Assembly: GCF_900129285.1 (NCBI RefSeq)
Contig: NZ_FQUW01000008.1
Span: 1 to 64,000 of the forward strand
DNA: 64,000 nt
Reading direction: 5' to 3'
DNA from: Desulfofundulus australicus DSM 11792
GTDB taxonomy: Bacteria; Bacillota; Desulfotomaculia; Desulfotomaculales; Desulfovirgulaceae
This document shows, piece by piece, positions 44,943-53,177 of this stretch (position 1 is the stretch's first letter; the number at the start of each line of letters is the position of its first letter). The notes below the pieces were generated by a model that did not search any database, was not told the origin of the DNA, and was given only the letters and a program-made list of their open reading frames with translations. The translations under genes were made by a program, and so were the position numbers.

Positions 44943-45820
44943 TATCCCACCTGCCGATCCTGCCCGCTCTCACTCACCCCGGCGGATGCCGGGAACTGCA
45001 AGGGTTCAGCGGTCCCGCCGCGGTCTCCTGCCCTCTCCCGCCCGGCGACCTGCAGCCCCGCTTCCCTCAATACTTCCTCCAGGGCCCGCCAGCGGGCTTC
45101 AAGGGTGGCGTCCACCCTGCCGTCGCCCGATTCAATGCGGCACCCGCCGGGCTCTACGGACGGATCGCCGATGACGTGCAGGGCCGTACCGGGGGGCAGG
45201 ACGGGGAGCAGCTGCTCCCGGCTGTCCTCCACCAGCTTTTTCTGCCCCGGGTTTACATAAATGACCACCTGCTCCCTGATGCGGACCGCATCCAGGGCTT
45301 CCCGCACAATGTTCAGCACCACGGCGGGGTCGACGGTCAGCTGGGCGGCCACAATTTTTTCGGCCATCTCCCGGGCCAGGGCCACCAGCTCCCCTTCCAG
45401 GTTCTCCAGGGCGGCCCGGCGGATTTCTTCAGCCTGCCGCAGCACCTGTAGGGCTTCTTCCCTCAGGGCCCGGGCCCCGGCCGCGGCTTCTTCCATGGCC
45501 CGGCGGTGGCCCTCCCGGTAGCCCTCCTCCCACCCCTCCCGCAGGCCCTCCTCCCGGGCCCGGGCGGCGGCCTCCCGGGCCAGCTCCTCCGCCTCCTGCC
45601 GCGCCTTTGCCAGGATGCCTTCGGCCTCCCTTTTCGCTTCAGCCAGGATCTTTTCGCCCTCGGCCCGGGCTTTCTCCTCAGCCGCCCGCCCCTGACCGTT
45701 GCCGTTACCTTCTCCGTGCCCCTCCAGGGGCAGCACGGGGAAATGGTAGCGGGGAGCCAAAAGGACGGGGTCCTCACCGCGGGAAACAAATCCCCGGATG
45801 ATCCTAAATGATGATGGCAT
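44942..45820 (-). CDS. fliH: FliH export ATPase regulator
   Basis: The protein has about 292 residues. The extended Glu/Ala/Arg coiled coil with repeated GxxxG-like AREEGLREGWEEGYREGHRRAMEEAAAG spacing and the C-terminal FliH domain (REMAEKIVAAQLTVDPAVVLNIVREAL) fit FliH/V-ATPase E types. I start it at 45820 (MPSSFRIIRGFVSRGED), overlapping the end of fliG. Confidence 0.92.
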   Translation of the reverse strand: MPSSFRIIRGFVSRGEDPVLLAPRYHFPVLPLEGHGEGNGNGQGRAAEEKARAEGEKILAEAKREAEGILAKARQEAEELAREAAARAREEGLREGWEEGYREGHRRAMEEAAAGARALREEALQVLRQAEEIRRAALENLEGELVALAREMAEKIVAAQLTVDPAVVLNIVREALDAVRIREQVVIYVNPGQKKLVEDSREQLLPVLPPGTALHVIGDPSVEPGGCRIESGDGRVDATLEARWRALEEVLREAGLQVAGRERAGDRGGTAEPLQFPASAGVSESGQDRQVG

Positions 45821-46817
45821 CCTCCCCACCCCGCGCGATGATGATTTCGCCCGTCTCGTCCAGGCGGCGGATGATCTGCACTATGCGCTGCTGGGCCTCT
45901 TCCACATCCCGCAGGCGCACCGGCCCCATAAACTGAATTTCCTCCCGCAGCATCTCGGCCGCCCGCCGGGACATGTTCTTGAAAATGCGCTCGTTGACTT
46001 CCTCGTTGGCCCCCCGCATGGCCCTGGCCAGGTCCTTGGTATCCACTTCCCGCAGCACCCGCTGGATGGCCGTGTCGTGGAGCTTGACGATGTCCTCGAA
46101 CACAAACATCATCTTGCGCACCTCGTCGGCCAGTTCGGGGTCGGATACTTCCAGCTCCTCCAGGATGGTTTTTTCGGTGCTGCGGTCCACCCGGTTCAAA
46201 ATGTTGACCAGGGTTTTCACGCCGCCCACCGCCTGCTCCTGCTGGACCACCATGGAGAGCTTCCTCTCCAGCACGCCCTCCACTTCTTTGATTACCTCGG
46301 GGGGCGTGCGGTCGATCATCGCCACCCTCCGGGCCACATCGCTCTGCTTCTCCGGAGGCAGGGAAGAAAGGATGAGGGCCGCCTGCTCCGGAACCAGGTG
46401 GGTGATGATCAGGGCAATGGTCTGGGGGTGCTCGTCCCGGATGAAGTTGAGCAGGTGTTTGGGGTCGGTCCGGCGCAGGTTGCTGAAGGGAACCTTCTGT
46501 ATGGCCACCGTTACCTTGTTGAGGATTTCCTCGGCCCGCTGGGGGCCCAGGGCCTTCTCCAGCACCTCCCGGGCGTACTTGTAGCCGCCCCGCATCAGGT
46601 ATTCCCTGGCCCTGTTCATTTCCAGGAACTCCTCCAGCACCACCTGCTGCACTTCCCTGGGCACGCTTTCCATCATGGAAATCTGCTGGGTGATCATTTC
46701 AATTTCATCATCGGGGAAGTGCTTCAGGACTTTGGCGGACAGTTCTGCCCCCAGGGCTATCAGCACGATAGCCGCCTTCTGAACGCCGGTAAGCTTTTCG
46801 GTAAACCGCCCGTTCAT
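45804..46817 (-). CDS. fliG: FliG motor switch/torque protein
   Basis: The 337-residue protein has the EHPQTIALIITHL motif in the middle armadillo domain and a C-terminal torque helix with charged residues (DTKDLARAMRGANEEVNERIFKNMSRRAAEML) that engages MotA. Start MNGRFTEKLTGVQKAAIVLIALG. Confidence 0.96.
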   Translation of the reverse strand: MNGRFTEKLTGVQKAAIVLIALGAELSAKVLKHFPDDEIEMITQQISMMESVPREVQQVVLEEFLEMNRAREYLMRGGYKYAREVLEKALGPQRAEEILNKVTVAIQKVPFSNLRRTDPKHLLNFIRDEHPQTIALIITHLVPEQAALILSSLPPEKQSDVARRVAMIDRTPPEVIKEVEGVLERKLSMVVQQEQAVGGVKTLVNILNRVDRSTEKTILEELEVSDPELADEVRKMMFVFEDIVKLHDTAIQRVLREVDTKDLARAMRGANEEVNERIFKNMSRRAAEMLREEIQFMGPVRLRDVEEAQQRIVQIIRRLDETGEIIIARGGEDAIII

Positions 46818-46827
46818 ACTGCCGCAC

Positions 46828-48357
46828 CTACTCCTTGAGCCACAACTTTAAAATTTCGGCCACCTCGGCGGGCCTTTCCCGGGCCATTTCCCGGATCCGC
46901 TGCGTTCTGCCGGGCTGCTCCGCGGGCTGCTCCGGCCCGGGCTCGTACGCGGCGGCCACGGGGGCCTGCGGCACCTCTTCCTCCATTTCCTCCACGTACC
47001 TCCGCCGCCGGCGGCGGATGAACAGGATCAGGAGGAGCAGGAGACCCAGCCCGGCCGCTCCCGCTGCCGCGGGCCAGTATTTTTTCAGCACAGCCGGCAT
47101 AACCGGGGCCGGCGGTCCTTCCTCCCGGAACTGGTCCAGGTAGGAGGTGTCGAAGGGCATGGCCGAAACGTTGATCTGGTCCCCCCGGTTCTGCTGCAGG
47201 CCCACCGCCGCCGCCACCATGTCCTGGACCTGCTGCAGCTGGGGCGCGCTGTAGTTGCCGTTTAAAACCACGGCCACCGAAAGCCGGCGCAGGGTCCCCG
47301 GTGCGGCCACCAGGGTCTGCTGCTGGCTGCCCAGCTGGTAGTTTGTGGTGGTCTGCCGCTTCTGGTACTGGGAGTTACCGCCGGTAAGAGCGGGAATGCT
47401 GCTTCCCGTCTGGGAACTGTCAGTGCCCCCTGGCCCGACGGCGCCCGTTCCCGAGCCGCTTTCGTTAACGGTCTGCTGGCTTAAAACCTGCCCCGGCTGC
47501 ACGGTGGTGGTGGTGGTCTGGCGCTGGTCGAAGTCCAGATCAGCGGTAACCATGGCCACCGCCTTGTTCGGCCCCAGGATTCTGGTCAGCATCTGCTGGA
47601 TGCGGGTTTCCAGTTCCTTTTCGTACTGCCGGCGCACCTGGTACTGGTCCAGGGACAGGCGGGTCAGCCTGGCCCGCTCGTCGGACAGGGCCAGCTCGTC
47701 GCTCAGGACGTTGCCTTCCATGTCGATGATGTGTACATTTTCCGGCTTCAACCCCTGCACGCTGCCCACCACCAGGTCCATGATGCCCTTCACCTGCTCG
47801 GGCTTGAGCTCGCTTTTGAGCTTCAAAGCTATGGAGGCGGAAGGCTCAACCTGCTCGTCCAGGAAGAGGCTTTCCCGGGGCAGCACCAGGTGCACCCGGG
47901 CCTGCTCCACCTCCTCCAGGCTGGTGATGGTGCGGCGCAGTTCCTCCTGCAGCGCCCGCTGGTAGTTGACCTGCTGTTCAAAATCGGTAACGCCAAACTT
48001 TTGCTGGTCGAAAAGCTCCCACCCGGCCCCCGTATCGGCCAGCACCCCCTTGCTGGCCAGCTCTATTCTCACGCTGGGAACCTGATCTTCCGGCACGGCA
48101 ATGGTTTTACCCTGATCCTCCAGCCGGTAGGGAACCTTCATATTTTTCAGTTCTTCGGCGATTTTACCCGCCTGAGCGGGCTCCAGGTCGGTGAAGAGGG
48201 GGGCATATGCCGGCCGGGTGATAAGCACAGCCAGGTAAATCACCGTGGCTAACAGCCCGGCCGCGGCAGCCACCAGGAGGACCTGCCGGGGCCGGGGCAG
48301 CGCCTGCCACCGCTCCTTGACGGGGGCCAGGATCTGTCTGGGGTCCATCAACTGCAC
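46828..48357 (-). CDS. fliF: FliF MS-ring protein
   Basis: The protein has 509 residues, with two membrane helices (LLVAAAAGLLATVIYLAVLI near 30-50 and AGAAGLGLLLLLILFIRRRRRR near 430-455). The ring-building motif FTDLEPAQAGKIAEELK and VNYQRALQEELRRTI blocks are present. The C-terminal tail RPAEVAEILKLWLKE binds FliG. Confidence 0.96.
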   Translation of the reverse strand: MQLMDPRQILAPVKERWQALPRPRQVLLVAAAAGLLATVIYLAVLITRPAYAPLFTDLEPAQAGKIAEELKNMKVPYRLEDQGKTIAVPEDQVPSVRIELASKGVLADTGAGWELFDQQKFGVTDFEQQVNYQRALQEELRRTITSLEEVEQARVHLVLPRESLFLDEQVEPSASIALKLKSELKPEQVKGIMDLVVGSVQGLKPENVHIIDMEGNVLSDELALSDERARLTRLSLDQYQVRRQYEKELETRIQQMLTRILGPNKAVAMVTADLDFDQRQTTTTTVQPGQVLSQQTVNESGSGTGAVGPGGTDSSQTGSSIPALTGGNSQYQKRQTTTNYQLGSQQQTLVAAPGTLRRLSVAVVLNGNYSAPQLQQVQDMVAAAVGLQQNRGDQINVSAMPFDTSYLDQFREEGPPAPVMPAVLKKYWPAAAGAAGLGLLLLLILFIRRRRRRYVEEMEEEVPQAPVAAAYEPGPEQPAEQPGRTQRIREMARERPAEVAEILKLWLKE

Positions 48358-48363
48358 AGCTCC

Positions 48364-48663
48364 TTAAACCTGCATGCGCGATATTTCCTGGTAGGCTTCT
48401 ACAATTTTATTGCGGACCTCCACGGCCAGGGTCATCATGATCCGGGCTTCCTCCATGGCGATGGTCACCTGGTGCAGGTCCTGCACCCGTCCGGTGAGGA
48501 AGTCCAGGCCCACCCGGTCGGCCCGCACCTGGGCGTTGTTCACCTCTTCCAGGGCCCGCAAAAGGGCACGGCCGAAGTCGCCGGCACCAGCGGCAGCATC
48601 CTGTTTAGAGGGACGGGCCGCCGCAGGCTCAGGGGAAAGAAAGGAAACGGGTAAAACCTGCAT
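48364..48663 (-). CDS. fliE: FliE rod-MS-ring junction protein
   Basis: The protein has about 99 residues. GDFGRALLRALEEVNNAQVRADRVGLDFLTG and VTIAMEEARIMMTLAVEVRNKIVEAYQEISRMQV are the FliE pattern. I take the ATG at 48661-48663 (MQVLPVSFLSPE), with AAAGGAGAAC upstream; the ORF is open 10 codons further. Confidence 0.93.
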   Translation of the reverse strand: MQVLPVSFLSPEPAAARPSKQDAAAGAGDFGRALLRALEEVNNAQVRADRVGLDFLTGRVQDLHQVTIAMEEARIMMTLAVEVRNKIVEAYQEISRMQV

Positions 48664-48718
48664 TCTGAGGAGTTCTCCTTTCGTCAGCAGCATGAATGGA
48701 TAAGCCTGTGCTTGAAGA

Positions 48719-49165
48719 TCAGCTCCTGCCTATTTCCAGGGCCCGCAGGGCCATGTCCTTGGCTGCGTTCAAAACCGTGACGTTGGCCTCGTAGGCCCGG
48801 GTGGCGGCAATCATGCTGACCATTTCGCTGGCTATGTTGATGTTGGGATAGGCTACGTACCCCGTCCGGGGGTCGGCCAGGGGGTGGGAGGGCTCGTATG
48901 CCAGCCGGGGCGGGGAGGGATCTTCCACCACCGCCGCCACGCTTACTCCGGCGGCATCGAGGGAGGGCTGGCCGGGCGGGGAGTCCAGAGCCCGGCGCAG
49001 CTTTTCGGCAAAGACGGGGACTTTCCGCCGGTAGGGCGGGTTCAGGGGATCGTTGGGCCGCCCCGCCGTCTGCAGGTTGGCAATATTGTTGGCCGTAATA
49101 TCCAGCCACAGCCTGGAAGCTGTTAAGCCGGAAGCACTAATGCCGAATACATCTAATAGAGGCAC
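48719..49165 (-). CDS. flgC: FlgC proximal rod protein
   Basis: The protein has 148 residues. The N-terminus DVFGISASGLTASRLWLDITANNIANLQT and the C-terminal NIASEMVSMIAATRAYEANVTVLNAAKDMALRALEIGR are canonical for FlgC. It follows flgB by six bases. Confidence 0.95.
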   Translation of the reverse strand: MPLLDVFGISASGLTASRLWLDITANNIANLQTAGRPNDPLNPPYRRKVPVFAEKLRRALDSPPGQPSLDAAGVSVAAVVEDPSPPRLAYEPSHPLADPRTGYVAYPNINIASEMVSMIAATRAYEANVTVLNAAKDMALRALEIGRS

Positions 49166-49171
49166 CGTCTG

Positions 49172-49573
49172 TTACCTCCCCCGGATGACGTATGTCAAAA
49201 GGGACAGGCGGTCGCCCAGCGCCCGGGCGGCAGCCTGGTACGTCAGGGTGTTGACGGCCAGGTTCACCATCTCCTGGTCAATGTCCACGTTATTGCCGTT
49301 GTAACCCATGGTGGTGCCCTCCTCCTTCACCACCGTGGGTTCCACCCGGGCCAGCGGTACCGGGGCCCCGAAATGCCGGGGGTCGCTGGTGACCAGCGGC
49401 AGGGCGTCCTCCCCCAGCGCCCGCCGCAGTTCCTCCGTAAAGCTGACGGAGGATTTTTTAAATCCCGGCGTGTTCACATTGGCCACGTTGTGGGCAATCA
49501 CCCTCTGCGCCAGCGCCGATGCGTCCAGCTGCTTCTGCAGCGCCACTATAATGGGGCTGCCGAAAAGATCCAT
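49172..49573 (-). CDS. flgB: FlgB proximal rod protein
   Basis: The protein has 133 residues. ALQKQLDASALAQRVIAHNVANVNTPGFKKSSVSF and the tail VDIDQEMVNLAVNTLTYQAAARALGDRLSLLTYVIRG define FlgB. It is the first gene of the long operon, with the structured c-di-GMP riboswitch leader about 190-310 nt upstream. AGGTGG lies just before the ATG. Confidence 0.95.
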   Translation of the reverse strand: MDLFGSPIIVALQKQLDASALAQRVIAHNVANVNTPGFKKSSVSFTEELRRALGEDALPLVTSDPRHFGAPVPLARVEPTVVKEEGTTMGYNGNNVDIDQEMVNLAVNTLTYQAAARALGDRLSLLTYVIRGR

Positions 49574-49698
49574 AAACCGCCACCTCGCTTTTCCGTAAGC
49601 GCTTTAAAAATTTCTGTCTTCTGGCCGCTCCCACCCCCATAATCAAAAGCGCCATTTCTGTATTAGCTCTGTAGAAGAGTATAAGGGTAATGATTTTG

Positions 49699-49732
49699 CT
49701 TCCAGTTTCAGGCAAATTTTTCTAACTGGAAG
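49699..49732. promoter_or_regulatory. 9-bp inverted repeat in the flgB leader
   Basis: CTTCCAGTT (49699-49707) is the perfect complement of AACTGGAAG (49724-49732), with a 16-nt AT-rich loop. It lies between the riboswitch terminator and flgB, so it would be part of the mRNA only after terminator read-through. It might be an operator or a stabilising 5' hairpin. Confidence 0.55.
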
Positions 49733-49758
49733 GGGTTATTTATTTTTCTTAAAGCACC

Positions 49759-49780
49759 AAAAAACCGGCACCGGGGCCGG
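49759..49780 (-). terminator. Rho-independent terminator of the c-di-GMP riboswitch
   Basis: On the minus strand CCGGC-CCCGGT-GCCGG forms a 5-bp GC stem with six-base loop, directly followed by six T (complement of 49759-49764). It comes about 12 nt after the riboswitch P1 helix and before flgB, the expected place for a transcriptional expression platform. Confidence 0.85.
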
Positions 49781-49789
49781 GAAGCAGTA

Positions 49790-49888
49790 CTGCATTGTCG
49801 CAGCCCGGCTGCCGTGGCGGGAAGCCCGCTGTAGGCCCGCAGCTTTGCGCCCTTCCCTTTCGGTGAAGTTTGCCCCTGGACAATGTGC
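49790..49888 (-). ncRNA. c-di-GMP-I (GEMM-I) riboswitch upstream of flgB
   Basis: On the minus strand the aptamer reads: P1 5' arm CATTGTC (49879-49885), then CAGGGGCAAAC (complement of 49868-49878), a P2 hairpin closed by the GAAA tetraloop in CACCGAAAGGG, the invariant GCAAAGC (49842-49848), GGGCCTA with a P3 hairpin, CAGCCGGGCTGC, and the P1 3' arm GACAATG (49793-49799). These are the conserved blocks of c-di-GMP-I aptamers, including the P2 GNRA loop for the P3 receptor. There is one G more than usual in the GGGCAAAC block. A terminator follows. In C. difficile the same class in front of flgB is an OFF switch; the sign here is inferred. Confidence 0.92.
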
Positions 49889-50064
49889 GATAAAAAGTGT
49901 GAAAAAGGGATTATTAACTTGTCATTGGGTTAAAAACGTTCCCTTGTAGGTGATATCAAAGCAATGTAATTATGTGGCAAGTTTTTGGTAACTAAGTGGT
50001 AATTTATTTGACACGTTTTCCCAAACTCCTCCTGTAAAGAGAAAAAAATACGTTAAAAATACAT

Positions 50065-50110
50065 AAAAAATTGCTCCTCTTTGCGCTTTTTGGCACAAAG
50101 CAGGGAGCAA
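50065..50110 (-). terminator. Terminator after pseC
   Basis: On the minus strand TTGCTCC and CTTTG pair with CAAAG and GGAGCAA across a short loop (50071-50110), followed by six T (complement of 50065-50070). It should stop pseC transcription before the flagellar promoter region. Confidence 0.85.
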
Positions 50111-50145
50111 CTGCTACCTTTAGTCGAAGAATGTCGATTATGGTT

Positions 50146-51381
50146 TTATTTGCGCGCCCAGGCCATAACCCGGCGCACGGCCGTGATGACGTCCTGCACA
50201 TCATTGTCGCTCATGGCCGGGAAAAGGGGCAGGGTGATGGCCCGCTCGTAAAATTCTTCCGCCCGCAGGCAGTAAAACCCGGAAAGGCTGCAGTTGTCCG
50301 GGTCCCCCAGCCAGCGGTAGTAAGGGTGGCGGTAGACGGGCAGGTAGTGGACGTTCACCCCGATATTTTCCGCCCGCAGGGCTTCAAACACCTGGCGCCG
50401 GTCGTATTTCAGAAGCTCCAGCTTTAATGCCAGCACGTAAAGGTGCCAGGAAGAGCGGCCGTAAGGCGCCTGGTAGGGGATTTCCACCCCGGGAAGTTCG
50501 GCAAAGGCTTCGTTATAGGTGCGGGCAATTTCGCGCCTGCGCTCCACAAAGCGGTCCAGCTTGCGCAGCTGGCTCAACCCCAGGGCGGCCTGGATATCGG
50601 TGAGGCGGTAGTTGAAGCCCACGTCCAGCATTTCGTAGTACCAGGGACCGTGGTCCTCCACCATGAACTCCCGGTCCCTGGTGATGCCGTGGTTGCGGAA
50701 GAGCAGCAGCCAGTGGTACAGCTCGTCGGAATCGGTGGTCACCATCCCCCCTTCCCCGGTGGTGATGTGCTTCACCGGGTGAAAGCTGAAAACGGTCATG
50801 TCGCTGAGGCAGCCCACGGGCTGCCCTTTATATTCCGCCCCCAGGGCGTGGCAGGCATCTTCAATAACCACGAGGTTGTGCTTTTCAGCCAGGGCGTGAA
50901 TGGCGTCCAGATCGCAGGGCTGGCCGGTGAAATGCACGGGAATGATGGCCTTTGTCTGCGGGGTGATCTTTTTTTCTATTTCCGCCGGGTCGATATTGTA
51001 TGTACGCGGGTCTATATCCGCAAAGACGGGTTTGGCCCCCAGGTAGAGGGCACAGTTGGCGCTGGCCACGAAGGTGATGGGGCTGGTGATCACTTCATCC
51101 CCCCTGCCCACGCCGGCGGCAAAGCAGGCCGCGTGCAGGGCCGCCGTCCCGCTGGAGAAGGCCACGGCATAACGGGCCCCCACCCGGGCGGCAAACTGCT
51201 TTTCGAATTCGGCCAGGACGGGGCCGGTGGTCAGCCAGTCACCCCGCAGCACCCGGGTGACGGCTTCGATGTCGTCCACTTCAAGCCAGTGCCGGGCATA
51301 GGGAAGATAGGTTTCCCGCACGGGCCTACCCCCGGCAATGGCGGGTGTTTGCAGTTCAGGCTGATCGGTATGGGTTTTCAT
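50146..51381 (-). CDS. pseC: PseC-like PLP aminotransferase (UDP-4-amino-sugar synthesis)
   Basis: This DegT/DnrJ/EryC1-family enzyme has about 411 residues. YARHWLEVDDIEAVTRVLRGDWLTTGP is the PseC-type N-terminus, and the PLP lysine is Lys204 in FHPVKHITTGEGG. It would aminate the 4-keto sugar on the way to pseudaminic acid, which commonly decorates flagellin; that fits its place next to flagellar genes. I use the ATG at 51381 (MKTHTDQPELQ). Other pse genes are not in the window. Related 4-amino-sugar aminotransferases cannot be fully excluded. Confidence 0.83.
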   Translation of the reverse strand: MKTHTDQPELQTPAIAGGRPVRETYLPYARHWLEVDDIEAVTRVLRGDWLTTGPVLAEFEKQFAARVGARYAVAFSSGTAALHAACFAAGVGRGDEVITSPITFVASANCALYLGAKPVFADIDPRTYNIDPAEIEKKITPQTKAIIPVHFTGQPCDLDAIHALAEKHNLVVIEDACHALGAEYKGQPVGCLSDMTVFSFHPVKHITTGEGGMVTTDSDELYHWLLLFRNHGITRDREFMVEDHGPWYYEMLDVGFNYRLTDIQAALGLSQLRKLDRFVERRREIARTYNEAFAELPGVEIPYQAPYGRSSWHLYVLALKLELLKYDRRQVFEALRAENIGVNVHYLPVYRHPYYRWLGDPDNCSLSGFYCLRAEEFYERAITLPLFPAMSDNDVQDVITAVRRVMAWARK

Positions 51382-51495
51382 AGGCAGGAAATAACTCCTT
51401 TGATCTAGTTTTTTGGGCAAGCCGGATCCAGAGCTCAATAAATTCTGCTGGCGAGGCAGTAATGGACGCCGCGATACCTCCAGGTATCCCCCGCA

Positions 51496-51915
51496 TTAAT
51501 TTTCCTGCGGCCTGATTAACAGGGCTGCCACCTGCACGGTAAAGCGGGCGTCGTCCATGGCCCTGGCCGCATCTTCCCGCGTATACTCTTCCGTGGGTAT
51601 GAAGTCCACATCGCCGTAGAAGGCAAACTCCCGCTCTTTTCGCAGCCACCTGGATATTTGGGCCAGCCTTTGCGCTTCCCGGCTGACTTCGGGCGGCAGG
51701 CGGTCCTGGAACTCCACCAGCAAATAGCCCACATCGTGCTGTTTGGGTGGGTCCACTCCAATCCAGCGCAGCATACCTTTCAGGGCCAGCTCCACGATCT
51801 CCTGGGCCTCGCGGATTACGTCGGAATATGCTTCTTCTCCGAAGAGAACGGGCAGTATCTTCAACCTTTTGGTGGCTTTGAGCAAGTAACTCTGGGCCAG
51901 GGTGGTGCTGGTCAA
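51496..51915 (-). CDS. HEPN-domain protein (toxin-type partner of MNT)
   Basis: The protein has 139 residues, all helical: QSYLLKATKRLKILPVLFGEEAYSDVIREAQEIVELALKGMLRWIG and a second part with SRWLRKEREFAFYGDVDFIP. HEPN proteins of this type pair with minimal nucleotidyltransferases. The HEPN RNase motif (Rx4-6H) is not clearly canonical here, so activity is open. It overlaps the MNT gene by four bases. Confidence 0.78.
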   Translation of the reverse strand: MTSTTLAQSYLLKATKRLKILPVLFGEEAYSDVIREAQEIVELALKGMLRWIGVDPPKQHDVGYLLVEFQDRLPPEVSREAQRLAQISRWLRKEREFAFYGDVDFIPTEEYTREDAARAMDDARFTVQVAALLIRPQEN

Positions 51916-52397
51916 ATTTCGATCACCTCACCCGGCTTATAATCCTTCTTGAGCACCCAGTACCAGGCGCCGCCGCGGTATATTTTCTGCGCCCCCAATT
52001 GCTGCAGCCTTTCCCGCAGGCGGGCCAGGTAGCGGGCCAGAAAATTTCCCCGGTCGTATAGAATTTTCACGTCGTCAACCATATCCAGAAACAGCAGGCT
52101 GCCCTGCAGCACTTCCTCTTTTCCCTTGATTACAGGGGACAGGTCCGGCACTATATGGGTGAACCGGGATGATTCCTGCTGCATTTTCTCTTCCACCCCG
52201 GCAAATTCAGCCATTCTCTTCATCCGGCCCCGCGGCAGGTCTTCGGCCACCAGCAGCAGGTCGATGTCCGAATCCGGCCGGGGCGTGCCGCGGGCTACCG
52301 AACCGAAAACGGCTAAAGACACCAAACGGGAGCCGTAAACCTCCTTTACGGCCGGCACCAGCAGTTCAAGGGCCTGTTCAAATTCCCGGCGGTACAT
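51912..52397 (-). CDS. Minimal nucleotidyltransferase (MNT, antitoxin type)
   Basis: The protein has 161 residues. The Pol-beta-type signature is FGSVARGTPRPDSDIDLLLV, with Gly32-Ser33 and the Asp44/Asp46 pair. In HEPN/MNT toxin-antitoxin pairs the MNT enzyme AMPylates or otherwise blocks the HEPN RNase. The gene comes first and the HEPN gene overlaps its end. The pair divides pseC from flgM and is probably an independent accessory module. Confidence 0.83.
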   Translation of the reverse strand: MYRREFEQALELLVPAVKEVYGSRLVSLAVFGSVARGTPRPDSDIDLLLVAEDLPRGRMKRMAEFAGVEEKMQQESSRFTHIVPDLSPVIKGKEEVLQGSLLFLDMVDDVKILYDRGNFLARYLARLRERLQQLGAQKIYRGGAWYWVLKKDYKPGEVIEI

Positions 52398-52581
52398 GAT
52401 ATCACCCTGCCAGCATACGGATTGATGATCAAATTTTTCATTATCGTATCATACGGTGGGGGTAAACTTCAAGGAAAAGGAGCATCCGCCCGGGTCCACA
52501 GTTGCCCCAAATGCAGCCAGCGGGAATCTCTGCAAAGCAGATGTTTTACCGGCCGCCGGGCCGGAAACCCCTTCCGGGTGC

Positions 52582-52609
52582 TAAAGAAACCCGGCACCGC
52601 TGCCGAAGA
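52582..52609 (+). promoter_or_regulatory. Candidate sigma-28 promoter for flgM
   Basis: TAAA (52582-52585, in CTAAAGAAA) and GCCGAAGA (52602-52609) lie 16 bp apart, close to the sigma-28 consensus TAAA-N15-GCCGATAA (two mismatches in the -10). It is about 49 bp upstream of the flgM start, which fits SigD control of its own anti-sigma factor. Confidence 0.6.
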
Positions 52610-52657
52610 AAATAATAGAGGCCATCTTCGGATATGAATGCAAAGGAGCAGAAGGCG

Positions 52658-52960
52658 ATGAGGATAAATTTTAATCCCGGCCAGGTGGCAGATATTTACT
52701 TCAAACGTCTTAAAACAACCGGCAAAGAAGGAAAAAAGGAGGGCGTGGCCGCCAGCCACCTGCAGAAAGACGCGGTGGAGATCTCCGACCGGGCCCGGGA
52801 GCTCCAGCTCTACCGGGCGCGCTTGAAGGAGCTGCCCGAAACGAGGGAGGAACTGGTGGTAGCGGTTAAAAAGCGGCTGGCGGAAGGCACCTACCGCATT
52901 GACGCCGAAAAGGTGGCCGCGGGCATCATCGAAGAGCACCGGCTGGACAGGCGGGTGTGA
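52658..52960 (+). CDS. flgM: FlgM anti-sigma-28 factor
   Basis: The product has about 100 residues: MRINFNPGQVADIYFKRLK, then HLQKDAVEISDRARELQLYRARLKELPETREELVVAVKKRLAEGTYRIDAEKVAAGII, the FlgM pattern with the C-terminal SigD-binding helices. I start it at the ATG at 52658, with AAGGAG nine bases upstream, not the earlier in-frame ATG at 52634. It is exported when the hook is complete, freeing SigD. Confidence 0.92.
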   Translation: MRINFNPGQVADIYFKRLKTTGKEGKKEGVAASHLQKDAVEISDRARELQLYRARLKELPETREELVVAVKKRLAEGTYRIDAEKVAAGIIEEHRLDRRV

Positions 52961-53061
52961 TGTCCCGGGAGGAGAGGGTGCTTACGGACGGATGCCGCCC
53001 CCGGCACCGGCTGCCGGCCTACCGCGGTCAGCACCAGGGCTGAAGGGGAACATGGCGTTCA

Positions 53062-53099
53062 TCAAGGCCGCCGGCTTTGGGCCGGCGGTTTGTCTTTCC
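53062..53099 (+). terminator. Terminator after flgM
   Basis: CCGCCGGC (53068-53075) pairs with GCCGGCGG (53081-53088), 8 bp with a 5-nt loop, followed by TTTGTCTTT. It ends the flgM transcript and faces the end of the opposite-strand flaG gene. Confidence 0.75.
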
Positions 53100-53177
53100 G
53101 GGAGCCGTTTTCAATCCCGGCGCGCACGGCGGCAGCCACGCACCCCTCTTTTTTTGCCGCTTCCGGCAGGACCGGCA

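Noticed and set aside
49458-49715. 85-codon minus-strand ORF overlapping flgB and its leader
   Set aside because: Overlaps flgB in another frame, no Shine-Dalgarno, no recognisable sequence.
49790-49888. 3',3'-cGAMP (GEMM-Ib) riboswitch
   Set aside because: The specificity position appears to be G and the gene context (flgB in a clostridium) fits c-di-GMP; the extra G keeps some doubt.
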